Part shown: positions 8,176-16,050 of the stretch, in pieces
How the letters are laid out: each line of letters starts with the position of its first letter
Position numbering within the stretch: the first letter of the stretch is position 1
Source: Verrucomicrobiota bacterium
GTDB taxonomy: Bacteria; Chlamydiota; Chlamydiia; Chlamydiales; Rhabdochlamydiaceae
DNA length: 40,396 nt
Direction of reading: 5' to 3'
NCBI GenBank assembly: GCA_018239985.1
Contig: JAFEGK010000010.1
Location: forward strand, 76,451 to 116,846
Notes under the pieces: generated by a model
Told to the model about the DNA's origin: nothing
The model's database searches: none
What the model saw: only the letters and a program-made list of their open reading frames with translations
Made by a program: the position numbers and the translations under genes

Positions 8176-9222
8176 ATGCGCTTTTTGAACCTCCTCCTTT
8201 TTTTAGTCGTAGCCTGCACCAACCCTCCCTATCGAGGTGCCGGCGTTTGTGGTGCCGATGATTTCGTCATCGACTCCTATCAAGTACGGGAAGGGAAATT
8301 TGCGATCCTCAGCATGGATGGAGAGTGTTACGACTGTCTCGATTGCTCACTTTTGGAGCCCTACGATGATGTGATTCAAGAGGGAGATTTACTCAAAATC
8401 GCCATCTATCACCCGACTCGAACCGATATCGGCAGCCACGTCGGAGCGATTGGTCAAACAATCGGCTACCGCGTCGCTTGCGGACAATTACAGCTGCCCG
8501 ATCTTCCCTGTATCGACATCGCTGGTCTGACCCTTAGCGAAGCGAAAGAAAAAATTGAATCGATCTACCGCGATGAAATTCAAGATATCGAAGTCTATAT
8601 CACCTACCAAGAGCGGTCGATGCGCAAAGTTGAACTGATGGGACTCGTCGAAAAATCGGTTATTCCGGTCGATGGACAGATCCGTCTCTTCGAAGTGCTC
8701 GCCCTTGCAAAAGTGCCCGTCAATGCCAACTTCTTCAAAAGCTACGTCGTCCGCGATTGCCAAATGCTCCCCGTTGATCTCTATCGACTCATTAAAGAAG
8801 GGGACATGTCGCAAAATATCGTCATGCGCGGGGGCGATAAAATTTACATCGCCGATCCTTGTGCTTCATCACTCATGGTCCTTGGTGAAGTCAATACACA
8901 GCGTGTTGTCGCCTTGCCAAACGGCTTCATGACCTTGCGCCAAGCACTTGCCGAAGCTGGCGGCATCCCCATCACCGGAGACAAACGGTACATCCAAGTG
9001 ATCCGCGGCAATATCGTCCATCCGAAAATCTATACGATCCATTGGGAGCATGTGGTCCGCCTCCCAAGCGAATCGCTTCTGCTCATCCCAGGCGATATCG
9101 TCTACGTCGCTGCGACTCCTATCGCCGAGTGGGACCGATTTGTCAACCAGATCCTACCCACCCTTGTCGGCTTCGACCTCGTAACCAGAGGGGCCAAAAA
9201 CGTCGGGGTGATCCTCCCATGA
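8176..9222 (+). CDS. Wza-like polysaccharide export outer-membrane lipoprotein
   Basis: The ATG at 8176, preceded by an AAGG, gives 348 residues starting MRFLNLLLFLVVAC. This is a lipoprotein signal with lipobox VVAC. The region around residues 62-80 (DDVIQEGDLLKIAIYHP) matches the start of the polysaccharide export domain. Later segments (VELMGLVEKSVIPV; LMVLGEVNTQRVVALPNG, then TLRQALAEAGGI) look like two SLBB-type sugar-binding domains. The family forms the octameric outer-membrane channel for capsule or exopolysaccharide. The last four bases (ATGA) overlap the next gene, the Wzz/Wzc-like partner, as expected for an export pair. The N-terminal 60 residues are Cys-rich (CGADD, CYDCLDC), fitting the disulfide-rich chlamydial envelope. 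Confidence 0.85.
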   Translation: MRFLNLLLFLVVACTNPPYRGAGVCGADDFVIDSYQVREGKFAILSMDGECYDCLDCSLLEPYDDVIQEGDLLKIAIYHPTRTDIGSHVGAIGQTIGYRVACGQLQLPDLPCIDIAGLTLSEAKEKIESIYRDEIQDIEVYITYQERSMRKVELMGLVEKSVIPVDGQIRLFEVLALAKVPVNANFFKSYVVRDCQMLPVDLYRLIKEGDMSQNIVMRGGDKIYIADPCASSLMVLGEVNTQRVVALPNGFMTLRQALAEAGGIPITGDKRYIQVIRGNIVHPKIYTIHWEHVVRLPSESLLLIPGDIVYVAATPIAEWDRFVNQILPTLVGFDLVTRGAKNVGVILP

Positions 9223-11270
9223 CAGTTGAGCGGCCCATCTACCTCTCCGAACTTTTCATTTTCCTTAGGAAGAAGAAAAAGCTCATCTTCAAAGTTGCGG
9301 CAGCCTCATTTCTTGTCACCTTTCTTGCCATCTTCCTTTTTGCAAAACCCCAATTTCGGGCCGATGCCACCTTTCGCCAAGCCCGGACAAGTAGCGAAGA
9401 AGCAGGTTCACTTCAAACCCTTCTTCTCAACATCCGACTCGCCCCCGAAGAGACCTCTGCGATGGCTATCATGCACTCACGCAGGCTCTTGGGCAGAGTG
9501 ATCGACAAAACAGCGCTGCAGATCATTTCGGATGCTCATTGTAAAAACGTCCATTATGAAAGAGAAATTCCCTTAACCCTCATCCTTGAGCCCACCTCGT
9601 CGACAACTTTTGAGATTCTCAACCAACAACAAGACAAGCTTGCTCGTGGGAGCCTTAACAAGCCCATTCTGCTGGACTATTGTCATTTGACCGTCACACA
9701 AATGCCCGCTAAAACCACCACCATCAAACTCCTACCCAAGAGAAAAGCGCTTAAACAACTCACCAAAAAACTCAAAATCAAAGGGACTCGACTAGATCCC
9801 AACCTCCTTCAACTCACCTATCGCCATCCAGAGCGAGAAACCGCCATTAACGTCCTTAATACCCTCATGGAAGAATTTCAACATCATCTAGAAAGCGAGC
9901 ACGAGCAACTGGCTCTGCAGCAACTAGACTACCTTCAAAAAAGGAAAGAGCAACTCGGCTCCGATTTCCATCAAGCACTCGATGAGCACACTACCTACCT
10001 CCAAAAAGAGGGAGCACTCAATCTAGCTCAAGCACTCGAAACCCTGACAGAACCTAAAGAGCAATATACCGCCAAGCAACAGCAACTGGATCTTGAACTG
10101 AAAAAATGGAAGGATCCCCAGCTAACAGCCTCACTGGATTTACCACCCACCTTCACAGAATTCACTGGCCTCACACTGGAAACTGCCGAGAGGCTTCACC
10201 AAAACTACGCCCAAGAACATGAACAACAAATCACCCAAATCGCCTCCCTGCAGACCTTCAGCGATAAGATTGACCAGTGCCAGCTCAGCACCCTCTCCCA
10301 AATCCTCACCGATGAAGTGAGCCAAAAAATCATTCAGCAAGCCACACAGCTCTCTCTCCAACTCGCTGACGAGGCAAATTATAGCGAAAAAGAACTCCAC
10401 CGCCTCCGTGATGCCCTTTCCACTCAAAAGAAATTTCTTCAGGAGCATATCCTCAAAAAAATCGACCTGCTCCATACACAGCTCGCCCTAACGCAACAGA
10501 AGATGAATCACCTGAAACATGTCGCCCTTGACCTGATCAAAAAAGAAAAATCGCTCATCGAAGAGAAGCTTGGAGAAATCAACACCAAAATGGAAACCCT
10601 ACCTCAAAAATGGCGCCTCGAAAATGAACTCAAATTCAAAAAAGAGCTCATGATGCAAATCATCGAAGGAGTGACCAAACTCTCAGAATCCAAAGTCGTC
10701 AACCACCACCTCTTCCATATCGCCTCCAAACCCCTTGACCTAGCTGACGCACCCCCGACCCCCCAGCCGACCCACCCCTTCCTTTACTCCACCATCGCCA
10801 GCCTCCTCAGCTCCTTCTTCTTCATCCTCTTTAGCTTTCTGCAAGCGGTCCTCCGCGGCCTTCCCATTTCACCCGATTACCTCCGCGACCACAAAATTCC
10901 GATCGTCACCGATCTCTTGCGGCTCTACTACGAGCCTCACACCACCATTGCCCTCATCGGTCTGGGCAGCGGCAAAGCCCTCGCCAGCCATCTTGCCCAC
11001 CAAGGCAGAAGAATCCTCCGTGTCGTGTACGGACTCGAAGAGCAACTGCATCCTAGCGAAGATCACCATCTCGCCGTCGTCAGAGATCTACAGCTTGCAA
11101 AATTGAGCACCTGGAAGAGAGATTATGACCACATACTCTTAGAAATTGACAACCTTGACACCATAGCGCCATGCATGGCCGATCAATTCATCATCAAACT
11201 TAATGAGACAAAACCCGAAGAGTTAACACCCTTCGAAAACAAGAAATTGTATTGTATTTTTAGCGTCTAA
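9219..11270 (+). CDS. Wzz/Wzc-like polysaccharide co-polymerase with degenerate tyrosine-kinase domain
   Basis: The protein has 683 residues from the ATG at 9219, in an ATGA overlap with the export lipoprotein gene. Residues 1-55 form a Wzz-type start (PIYLSELFIFLRKKKK, then a membrane span about 23-42). A long periplasmic coiled-coil-rich region rich in Gln, Leu and Lys follows to about 515. A Pro-rich PPTPQPTHPF and a second span (about 522-543) come before a cytosolic tail of about 136 residues. The tail has IALIGLGSGKALASHLAHQG and DYDHILLEID in the order of Walker A and Walker B of bacterial tyrosine kinases. The Walker A Ser/Thr is Ala, the acidic A' motif is missing and there is no C-terminal Tyr cluster. 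Inference: it sets chain length and links export, but does not act as a kinase. Confidence 0.8.
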   Translation: MTVERPIYLSELFIFLRKKKKLIFKVAAASFLVTFLAIFLFAKPQFRADATFRQARTSSEEAGSLQTLLLNIRLAPEETSAMAIMHSRRLLGRVIDKTALQIISDAHCKNVHYEREIPLTLILEPTSSTTFEILNQQQDKLARGSLNKPILLDYCHLTVTQMPAKTTTIKLLPKRKALKQLTKKLKIKGTRLDPNLLQLTYRHPERETAINVLNTLMEEFQHHLESEHEQLALQQLDYLQKRKEQLGSDFHQALDEHTTYLQKEGALNLAQALETLTEPKEQYTAKQQQLDLELKKWKDPQLTASLDLPPTFTEFTGLTLETAERLHQNYAQEHEQQITQIASLQTFSDKIDQCQLSTLSQILTDEVSQKIIQQATQLSLQLADEANYSEKELHRLRDALSTQKKFLQEHILKKIDLLHTQLALTQQKMNHLKHVALDLIKKEKSLIEEKLGEINTKMETLPQKWRLENELKFKKELMMQIIEGVTKLSESKVVNHHLFHIASKPLDLADAPPTPQPTHPFLYSTIASLLSSFFFILFSFLQAVLRGLPISPDYLRDHKIPIVTDLLRLYYEPHTTIALIGLGSGKALASHLAHQGRRILRVVYGLEEQLHPSEDHHLAVVRDLQLAKLSTWKRDYDHILLEIDNLDTIAPCMADQFIIKLNETKPEELTPFENKKLYCIFSV

Positions 11271-12039
11271 AAATAGTCGGAATTTTTTGGATAGAAGACC
11301 AGTAAATCGAAGTCATGCCCGCAACCATACCTGTTAATGCGGTAATCTCGAATGCTCTGAAATGGGGATTAAACCCTTCCACACCCCTTAGTGCACAAAT
11401 CGCCGCCATCGAGACCGCTGCCACACTAAGATTGCCAAGCAGCCACTTGGAGAGCGTATTGGGGGTAAGAAGATGTTCATATCTGAACCGCCGCCCAGTG
11501 CTTCCCAAAAGACCGATGGTGATCCCGGACACCCCCCCAACAAGGAAACTGCTGACAGTTCCCGGGGTCACCGCTAGCAAATAGCTTACGGAGGTCATGT
11601 TGGATTTCATCGCTTCCCAAATAGCCGCAACTGCATAAGAAGACCCATTTAATAGATAAGGAAAAGAAGCGCTGATAAGAGCGATAGGAAAAATATCTCT
11701 TGCTGCACGCATACCCAGATAGCTCGAGACTCCAATCGCGATAGAACACGAAACAAGACGATGGACAGGGGCAAAATAATCAATCATATTTACGATTGCC
11801 GTAAATGACAGAGCAGTAACAAGATGTTCGTAGGGACCATGTCTCAAGTTCCAGAAAATGGGCATAATCGCCCCCGAAACCGTCCCGGTAAGCGTTGAAT
11901 TCCAAGCCTTCGCCACCGTGCCGCCGATCATCGCACCAGCAGTGCACTCCATACCCACTTTCACAAGTGAAGAACGGGGGCGAGTAGCATCTGATAAAAT
12001 CGACATGATTTCCATAATGAAGTATTGATTATAACCCAT
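11260..12039 (-). CDS. multi-pass membrane protein of unknown function
   Basis: The protein has 259 residues from an ATG with AAGGGGA just upstream; an ATG eight codons later (12015) is possible. I do not recognise a family. It is rich in Gly, Ala, Ser and Ile and has about seven hydrophobic stretches (for example KVGMECTAGAMIGGTVA, SCSIAIGVSSYLG, FLVGGVSGITIGLLG and LTGMVAGMTSIYW). Its Gly-containing small-residue motifs suggest packed helices. The 3' end overlaps the convergent export gene by 11 bases. No operon partner is visible. Base composition is like its neighbours. A transporter or inclusion-membrane role would be guesswork. Confidence 0.65.
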   Translation of the reverse strand: MGYNQYFIMEIMSILSDATRPRSSLVKVGMECTAGAMIGGTVAKAWNSTLTGTVSGAIMPIFWNLRHGPYEHLVTALSFTAIVNMIDYFAPVHRLVSCSIAIGVSSYLGMRAARDIFPIALISASFPYLLNGSSYAVAAIWEAMKSNMTSVSYLLAVTPGTVSSFLVGGVSGITIGLLGSTGRRFRYEHLLTPNTLSKWLLGNLSVAAVSMAAICALRGVEGFNPHFRAFEITALTGMVAGMTSIYWSSIQKIPTIFRR

Positions 12040-12176
12040 TTCCCCTTAAGAAATCAACCTTTCAAATATTCACTTTTATATAATGAATATTTTAATTATT
12101 TGCTTAGTCAACCTAAGAGCTTTATGAAAATCCCCAAAATGGGACAAGATAGGCATAGAAACCTATAGGGGAAAAA

Positions 12177-12761
12177 ATGAGTAGCATCTATTTGATAAAC
12201 CCGAAATTTCAGAGATTGCTTCAGCCAACTATAAGCTTCCTGTATAAGAGCAAAGTGACACCTAATCAGGTGACCATTTTTACAACTCTATTTTCCATCA
12301 CATTTGGCCTCTATTTTATCTACGCAGGCAAAGAGAGCTGGTGGATGATGCCCATAGTCTTATTGGTCCGGATAGCGCTGAATGCCATCGATGGGATGAT
12401 GGCAAAACAATATCAAATACAAAGCCTTCTTGGGGCCTATCTGACTGAAATGGGAGATATGATCTCCGATTTCTTTCTCTATTTGCCATTTGCGTTCGAA
12501 TTTCCGTGGATCATGGCCATCATGCTCTTGCTCAGTTTAATGAGTGAAGTGGCAGGAGTACTGGCGCATACCTTCCATGCTGAGCGGCGCTATGACGGCC
12601 CAATGGGAAAAAGTGACCGGGCCTTTTGCTTAGGATCCCTGGGATTCTTGATGTCGTTCGATCTCATTAGCCCCCTTTGGGCCACTATTATTTTCACACT
12701 GATCAGCTGCTTATTATGCTTAACGATCTTTTTTAGAGTAAGAAATGCAATAACTAGATGA
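12177..12761 (+). CDS. YnbA-like CDP-alcohol phosphatidyltransferase
   Basis: The protein has 194 residues, with AGGGGA six bases before the ATG. The active-site block reads NAIDGMMAKQYQIQSLLGAY followed by L-T-E-M-G-D. Compared with the standard pattern (D..DG..AR, G...D...D), the first Asp is Asn, the Arg is Lys, and the third Asp is shifted or replaced. This variant, and the N-terminus (SIYLINPKFQRLLQP), resemble E. coli YnbA as I remember it, so the differences may mark the subfamily rather than inactivity. About six hydrophobic segments are present. The alcohol substrate is unknown. It is a second, clearly different member of the family in this window, besides the phosphatidylinositol synthase. 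It appears to be transcribed alone. Confidence 0.8.
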   Translation: MSSIYLINPKFQRLLQPTISFLYKSKVTPNQVTIFTTLFSITFGLYFIYAGKESWWMMPIVLLVRIALNAIDGMMAKQYQIQSLLGAYLTEMGDMISDFFLYLPFAFEFPWIMAIMLLLSLMSEVAGVLAHTFHAERRYDGPMGKSDRAFCLGSLGFLMSFDLISPLWATIIFTLISCLLCLTIFFRVRNAITR

Positions 12762-12814
12762 TCCTAAATATATTGCGACCACTCAAATTTGTTTGTCATC
12801 TTGGTATCCTGAAT

Positions 12815-13315
12815 TTAACTATTCGAGGTAGCCTGGTGGGCAGATATGCAACTTGTTGCATAACAAGATAGGCCTATTCCGACAATCAATACTCCTGTGA
12901 CAGCAGCGATCGGATAAGCGCTTCTCATACTTGCCCACCGCCTATTATCGGCGTCTTTAGGGCAACAGCAATTCTTAAATGCGTAGGCACATTGTAAAAC
13001 AGCGAAAAGTGTACACACAGCATACGCAACCGTTACTGCCCTATTTAAGTGGCATTTCTGATCCTTGGCAATAGTATCCATTCCTGATGCAAAAAAAATT
13101 GGCACAATCGGAGTAATAAATACTGCTGTCCACTTAAAAGTATTAACCAAAAATGATTGACAAGACTCTAGTGAAGGAGTGTTGCATCTGCCAATAGGGC
13201 CGATCGGGACAAAACGCACCCTAGGACACGGGACATCAGGGCAAGAGACCCAGCCTCCTCCACTTGTATATGGATCAGTCGCAGCTGCAGCCTGCGTCCC
13301 GAATTGATAACTCAT
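12815..13315 (-). CDS. Cys-rich membrane protein of unknown function
   Basis: The ATG at 13315 is preceded by GAGAGGAT at good spacing, giving 166 residues. A GTG or ATG upstream (to 13348) would add 11 residues with no RBS. The first 60 residues are polar with spaced Cys and Pro (CPDVPCPRVRF). Three hydrophobic segments follow (about 58-75, 90-110 and 130-152), with a cytosol-like loop KNCCCPKDADNRRW between the last two. The Cys content fits a chlamydial envelope protein. The paired hydrophobic stretches are reminiscent of, but not proof of, inclusion-membrane proteins. No family is recognised. Confidence 0.6.
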   Translation of the reverse strand: MSYQFGTQAAAATDPYTSGGGWVSCPDVPCPRVRFVPIGPIGRCNTPSLESCQSFLVNTFKWTAVFITPIVPIFFASGMDTIAKDQKCHLNRAVTVAYAVCTLFAVLQCAYAFKNCCCPKDADNRRWASMRSAYPIAAVTGVLIVGIGLSCYATSCISAHQATSNS

Positions 13316-13426
13316 GTATCCTCTCATATTTAACAAAAAGGAATACATTGTCGCTCAGGGCCAAAATTTATCTAAATACCAATTTTTTATATAAGATAGA
13401 GCTCAGGTGATCAATAGGAATTTACG

Positions 13427-13596
13427 ATGAAAAGACGACAATGGACCTCAGCGGAGAAAAAGAGAATTGTACTTGAAGACACCCTCTAAGAAGCTGTACT
13501 AAAACCAGATGTCAGTCAAGATTAGGGTCCTTTTGGTTTTAAAAGTTTATCACGAACCTCTAATCTTCGGTGGACTAAGTTTTGGGGATCAGGTCA
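13427..13596 (+). mobile_element. decayed IS3-family insertion sequence remnant
   Basis: An ATG at 13427 opens 20 codons (MKRRQWTSAEKKRIVLEDTL, then TAA), which is how IS3-family OrfA helix-turn-helix proteins begin. About 80 bases later, 13571-13596 starts TGGACTAAGTTTTGGGG, resembling the terminal inverted repeat of several IS3-family elements. Everything between (most of OrfA and all of OrfB) is gone. The rest of the 13316-13759 gap is stop-rich; its right part has a short minus-strand frame (about 13600-13720) that I cannot assign. The call rests on two short similarities, so it is moderate. Confidence 0.45.
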
Positions 13597-13759
13597 TTTA
13601 AGAAAAGACCAATGAAGACCACGCTTCGAGAAATTCTGCTAATCGATTAAACTTTTGTGGATGTCTAGAGTTTAAATCCAAAAATAGCAATTTGATTGAC
13701 CATAATTCCTTCTCCTGATTGAATCACCCATTTTACCAATGAGTAGGTGGGGGAATCCT

Positions 13760-14221
13760 ATGTTCACTTTTAAAAACCTAATAAACATCATTCTTCTAAT
13801 TACGACCCCCACGTTTTTCCTGCATTCTGGCGATCGCTCCACCAAGGAGAATTTTCAAATCTTGCAGGTCAAACATTCGAAGCAGAAAAATAGGAAAAAT
13901 GCAACAAACTCTCAGATTGTTTCTTATGATGACATACTTCACCTATTAGAAGAATTGGAATCAGGGAGGTTAGAAAAAAGAGCAAGTCTTGAGGATCTTG
14001 GGAGAGTTAATCAGTTTCTCATTTCATTAGCAAGGCAGGGAGTTGTTCCATATAATGCAGACTGTCTTGCTCAGGAGGAAGATATCGGTCACCTCCTATA
14101 TGGAGAAGATGAAATATATGAATTTGCATTTTCTCCGGAAGATGATCAAGAATATTCCATCATCCCAGCTATATTAAATAAGCAGCATGACACAGCCAAG
14201 ATCTCAGAATTTCTAGAGTAA
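13760..14221 (+). CDS. secreted acidic protein of unknown function
   Basis: The ATG at 13760 has GTGGGGGAAT just upstream; the ATG at 13739 has none. The 153-residue product begins MFTFKNLINIILLITTPTFF, a signal sequence with cleavage probably after LHSG. The next part is basic (KHSKQKNRKN); the rest is mostly helical and acidic (DDILHLLEELESG, AQEEDIGHLLYGEDEIYEF, SPEDDQEYS). No recognised domain. It is followed by another small secreted protein gene 134 bases on in the same direction. Confidence 0.6.
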   Translation: MFTFKNLINIILLITTPTFFLHSGDRSTKENFQILQVKHSKQKNRKNATNSQIVSYDDILHLLEELESGRLEKRASLEDLGRVNQFLISLARQGVVPYNADCLAQEEDIGHLLYGEDEIYEFAFSPEDDQEYSIIPAILNKQHDTAKISEFLE

Positions 14222-14355
14222 GAAAATAGGCTTTGGCCATCTCCAGATAAGGCGTAGCCGATAGGTTTTGTTAGTCGACATATTTTCCAACAGCCACTCT
14301 TGATACAAAAATAAGCTGCAGCTTACAATTTCTCAACGATTTAGGAGGCGCCATT

Positions 14356-14715
14356 ATGACCCATTTAATGATCGCCTTGTTTCTAACCATTAGCGCGACT
14401 TCTTCCTCAGAGGAAGAGGACGCGATCAATACTACTAGCATCCCTGAAGAGCATCTCACTCGACAAAAAGACCAAGTGCCTTTCATTGAGTTTGAAAATG
14501 ACCCAAAAGTCCAAATATCAGAGGACAAAGCAACTTATGCCATGAAAACAGGCAATCGAACAATTGAAGTGAGTTGTGAAGTGCAAAACACCGATTTCAG
14601 ATCGCAATACCATACAAAATGGGATAAATTGAAAAAAAAGACCTCTCCTGAGGACCAAAATGAAAATCAGCATAACCCAACAGCATCTGTCTCATTATCA
14701 TGGACCTGGGATTAG
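14356..14715 (+). CDS. small secreted protein of unknown function
   Basis: A strong AGGAGG (14342-14347) precedes the ATG at eight bases. The product is 119 residues. A short hydrophobic leader (MTHLMIALFLTISAT) is followed by an acidic SSSEEED stretch and a polar body, with one Cys only. The end, TASVSLSWTWD, alternates polar and aromatic residues like a final beta strand. No family is recognised. The strong RBS and leader support a real gene. Confidence 0.6.
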   Translation: MTHLMIALFLTISATSSSEEEDAINTTSIPEEHLTRQKDQVPFIEFENDPKVQISEDKATYAMKTGNRTIEVSCEVQNTDFRSQYHTKWDKLKKKTSPEDQNENQHNPTASVSLSWTWD

Positions 14716-14744
14716 CCTATCGCCCTAGGATTGATCTTACACCA

Positions 14745-15701
14745 TTAAAACGGTATCGAAAATGCGAAGCAGGGTTCGCCAATCGTGACAGACTTCGTGA
14801 GTGAATAACTAGCTAAGAAAATAGCAAAATCGTACCAACAATGTAGGGCTACACTCTCTTTGAGGGAGCAGTTTTTATAGGTGACCCACCCATAGTACAC
14901 ACCGGATAGAGTAATAAACGGAAGGATAACGGAGTAATAATGCCTTCTTTCACTCCGCTTTAACCCGCTTGCGTTAGGGATATGAGCCGCGCCAAAAGCC
15001 GCAGATGAAACTGCAATGCCGCCCCAAGGGGTAAACCTTTCAGAGAAATAAGACTGCAAAAACCCTCTGAAAAAAGATTCTTCACCAATACCCACAGGGA
15101 AGGCGACAAGAGGGAAAGACGATTTGTCTCTGGAATGCTGAACCTGAAATTCAGAATCCTTGGGCCCAAGGAAATACTGCAATCCAATCGCCAGAGAAAG
15201 GTCAACCAATAACGCCAGCCAAACCTCTCGCTTTTTCATTACACTCCACTGAAATGGAGCCAAAGCCAACTCGCCCAAAGTCTCTCTCGGCATCGCACAG
15301 GAGTAAACATCACAAACATTATAAGCCCTAACATCGCGATAAGCGGCATAGATACCATAGAACCAAGTGTTGCTGATCAAGTTCACATTAGTCAAAACCA
15401 ACGCTTCGCTGTGGGGCCTCAAAAAGCAAAGGCCTGCATATAAGCTCGTCGTGCCAATCAACCCACTCGCCGTTTTGAAATCTCCTAAGTACACATGCCC
15501 AAGCCCCGGTAGCAAAGTCGATAGTCCAACCGCAATCGCCGGGCTCTTCCTCGGTGTAAAAGCTGCCCGAGAAAGTTCGAGATCGATCCCACTTTGATAT
15601 TGCGATTGCTGAAAGAGCTCAGGCTCCATCAGGAGTTCGGCATTAGCATAAGTTGCTGTAGCAAAAAGTGATAAACAAATTAGAGGCAGTAATGGTTTCA
15701 T
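14745..15701 (-). CDS. CPBP-family intramembrane metalloprotease with N-terminal signal sequence
   Basis: The protein has 318 residues. A signal-like leader (MKPLLPLICLSLFATATYA) precedes a soluble stretch, then a Gly-rich segment GLSTLLPGLGHVYLGDFKTA of the kind found in small TM2-like membrane modules. Several spans follow. The CPBP motifs are clear: GIGEESFFRGFLQ (EExxxR), SAAFGAAHIPN (FxxxH) and SVALHCWYDF (third His). Members cleave membrane peptides or prenylated proteins; the substrate here is unknown. Unlike the CPBP-like protein at the left edge, it keeps both Glu residues and should be active. It is convergent with the small secreted protein gene. Confidence 0.82.
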   Translation of the reverse strand: MKPLLPLICLSLFATATYANAELLMEPELFQQSQYQSGIDLELSRAAFTPRKSPAIAVGLSTLLPGLGHVYLGDFKTASGLIGTTSLYAGLCFLRPHSEALVLTNVNLISNTWFYGIYAAYRDVRAYNVCDVYSCAMPRETLGELALAPFQWSVMKKREVWLALLVDLSLAIGLQYFLGPKDSEFQVQHSRDKSSFPLVAFPVGIGEESFFRGFLQSYFSERFTPWGGIAVSSAAFGAAHIPNASGLKRSERRHYYSVILPFITLSGVYYGWVTYKNCSLKESVALHCWYDFAIFLASYSLTKSVTIGEPCFAFSIPF

Positions 15702-16050
15702 GGTTTTTTGATAGATTTGTATCTTGCCAATTCAAATTAGTAAATATTGCAATTTATCACAATTTGAAAATAAAAATTAGCATGAGTGAAAATTTATTTG
15801 GAGAAAAGGGTGGAAACTTTAAAGAAGAGCTTAGAAAATTGAGTTAGCTCCTGTATTTGAGTGTTATGTGAATAGAAGATCTATTCGTGTCTGTGAAGTT
15901 TGGCAAAAGGTAAATCTTTACTTAAAAATTCTTGTGGATTATCTTTTTCTTAACTAATAAAATAAGAGATCGGGGTAGGAAGGGAAGAATGCTCATTAAA
16001 AAATAGGATCTCTATAGAGAAAAGCAGTAGTAGATACTAATGGGACAATA
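15702..16050. other. AT-rich intergenic region between divergent genes
   Basis: No gene is visible. The segment is AT-rich and carries the promoters of the CPBP protease and the MFS gene. A weak candidate for the rightward promoter is TTGTGG (15932-15937), a 17-base spacer, then TAATAA (15955-15960). It marks the start of the AT-rich methyltransferase group. Confidence 0.35.
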
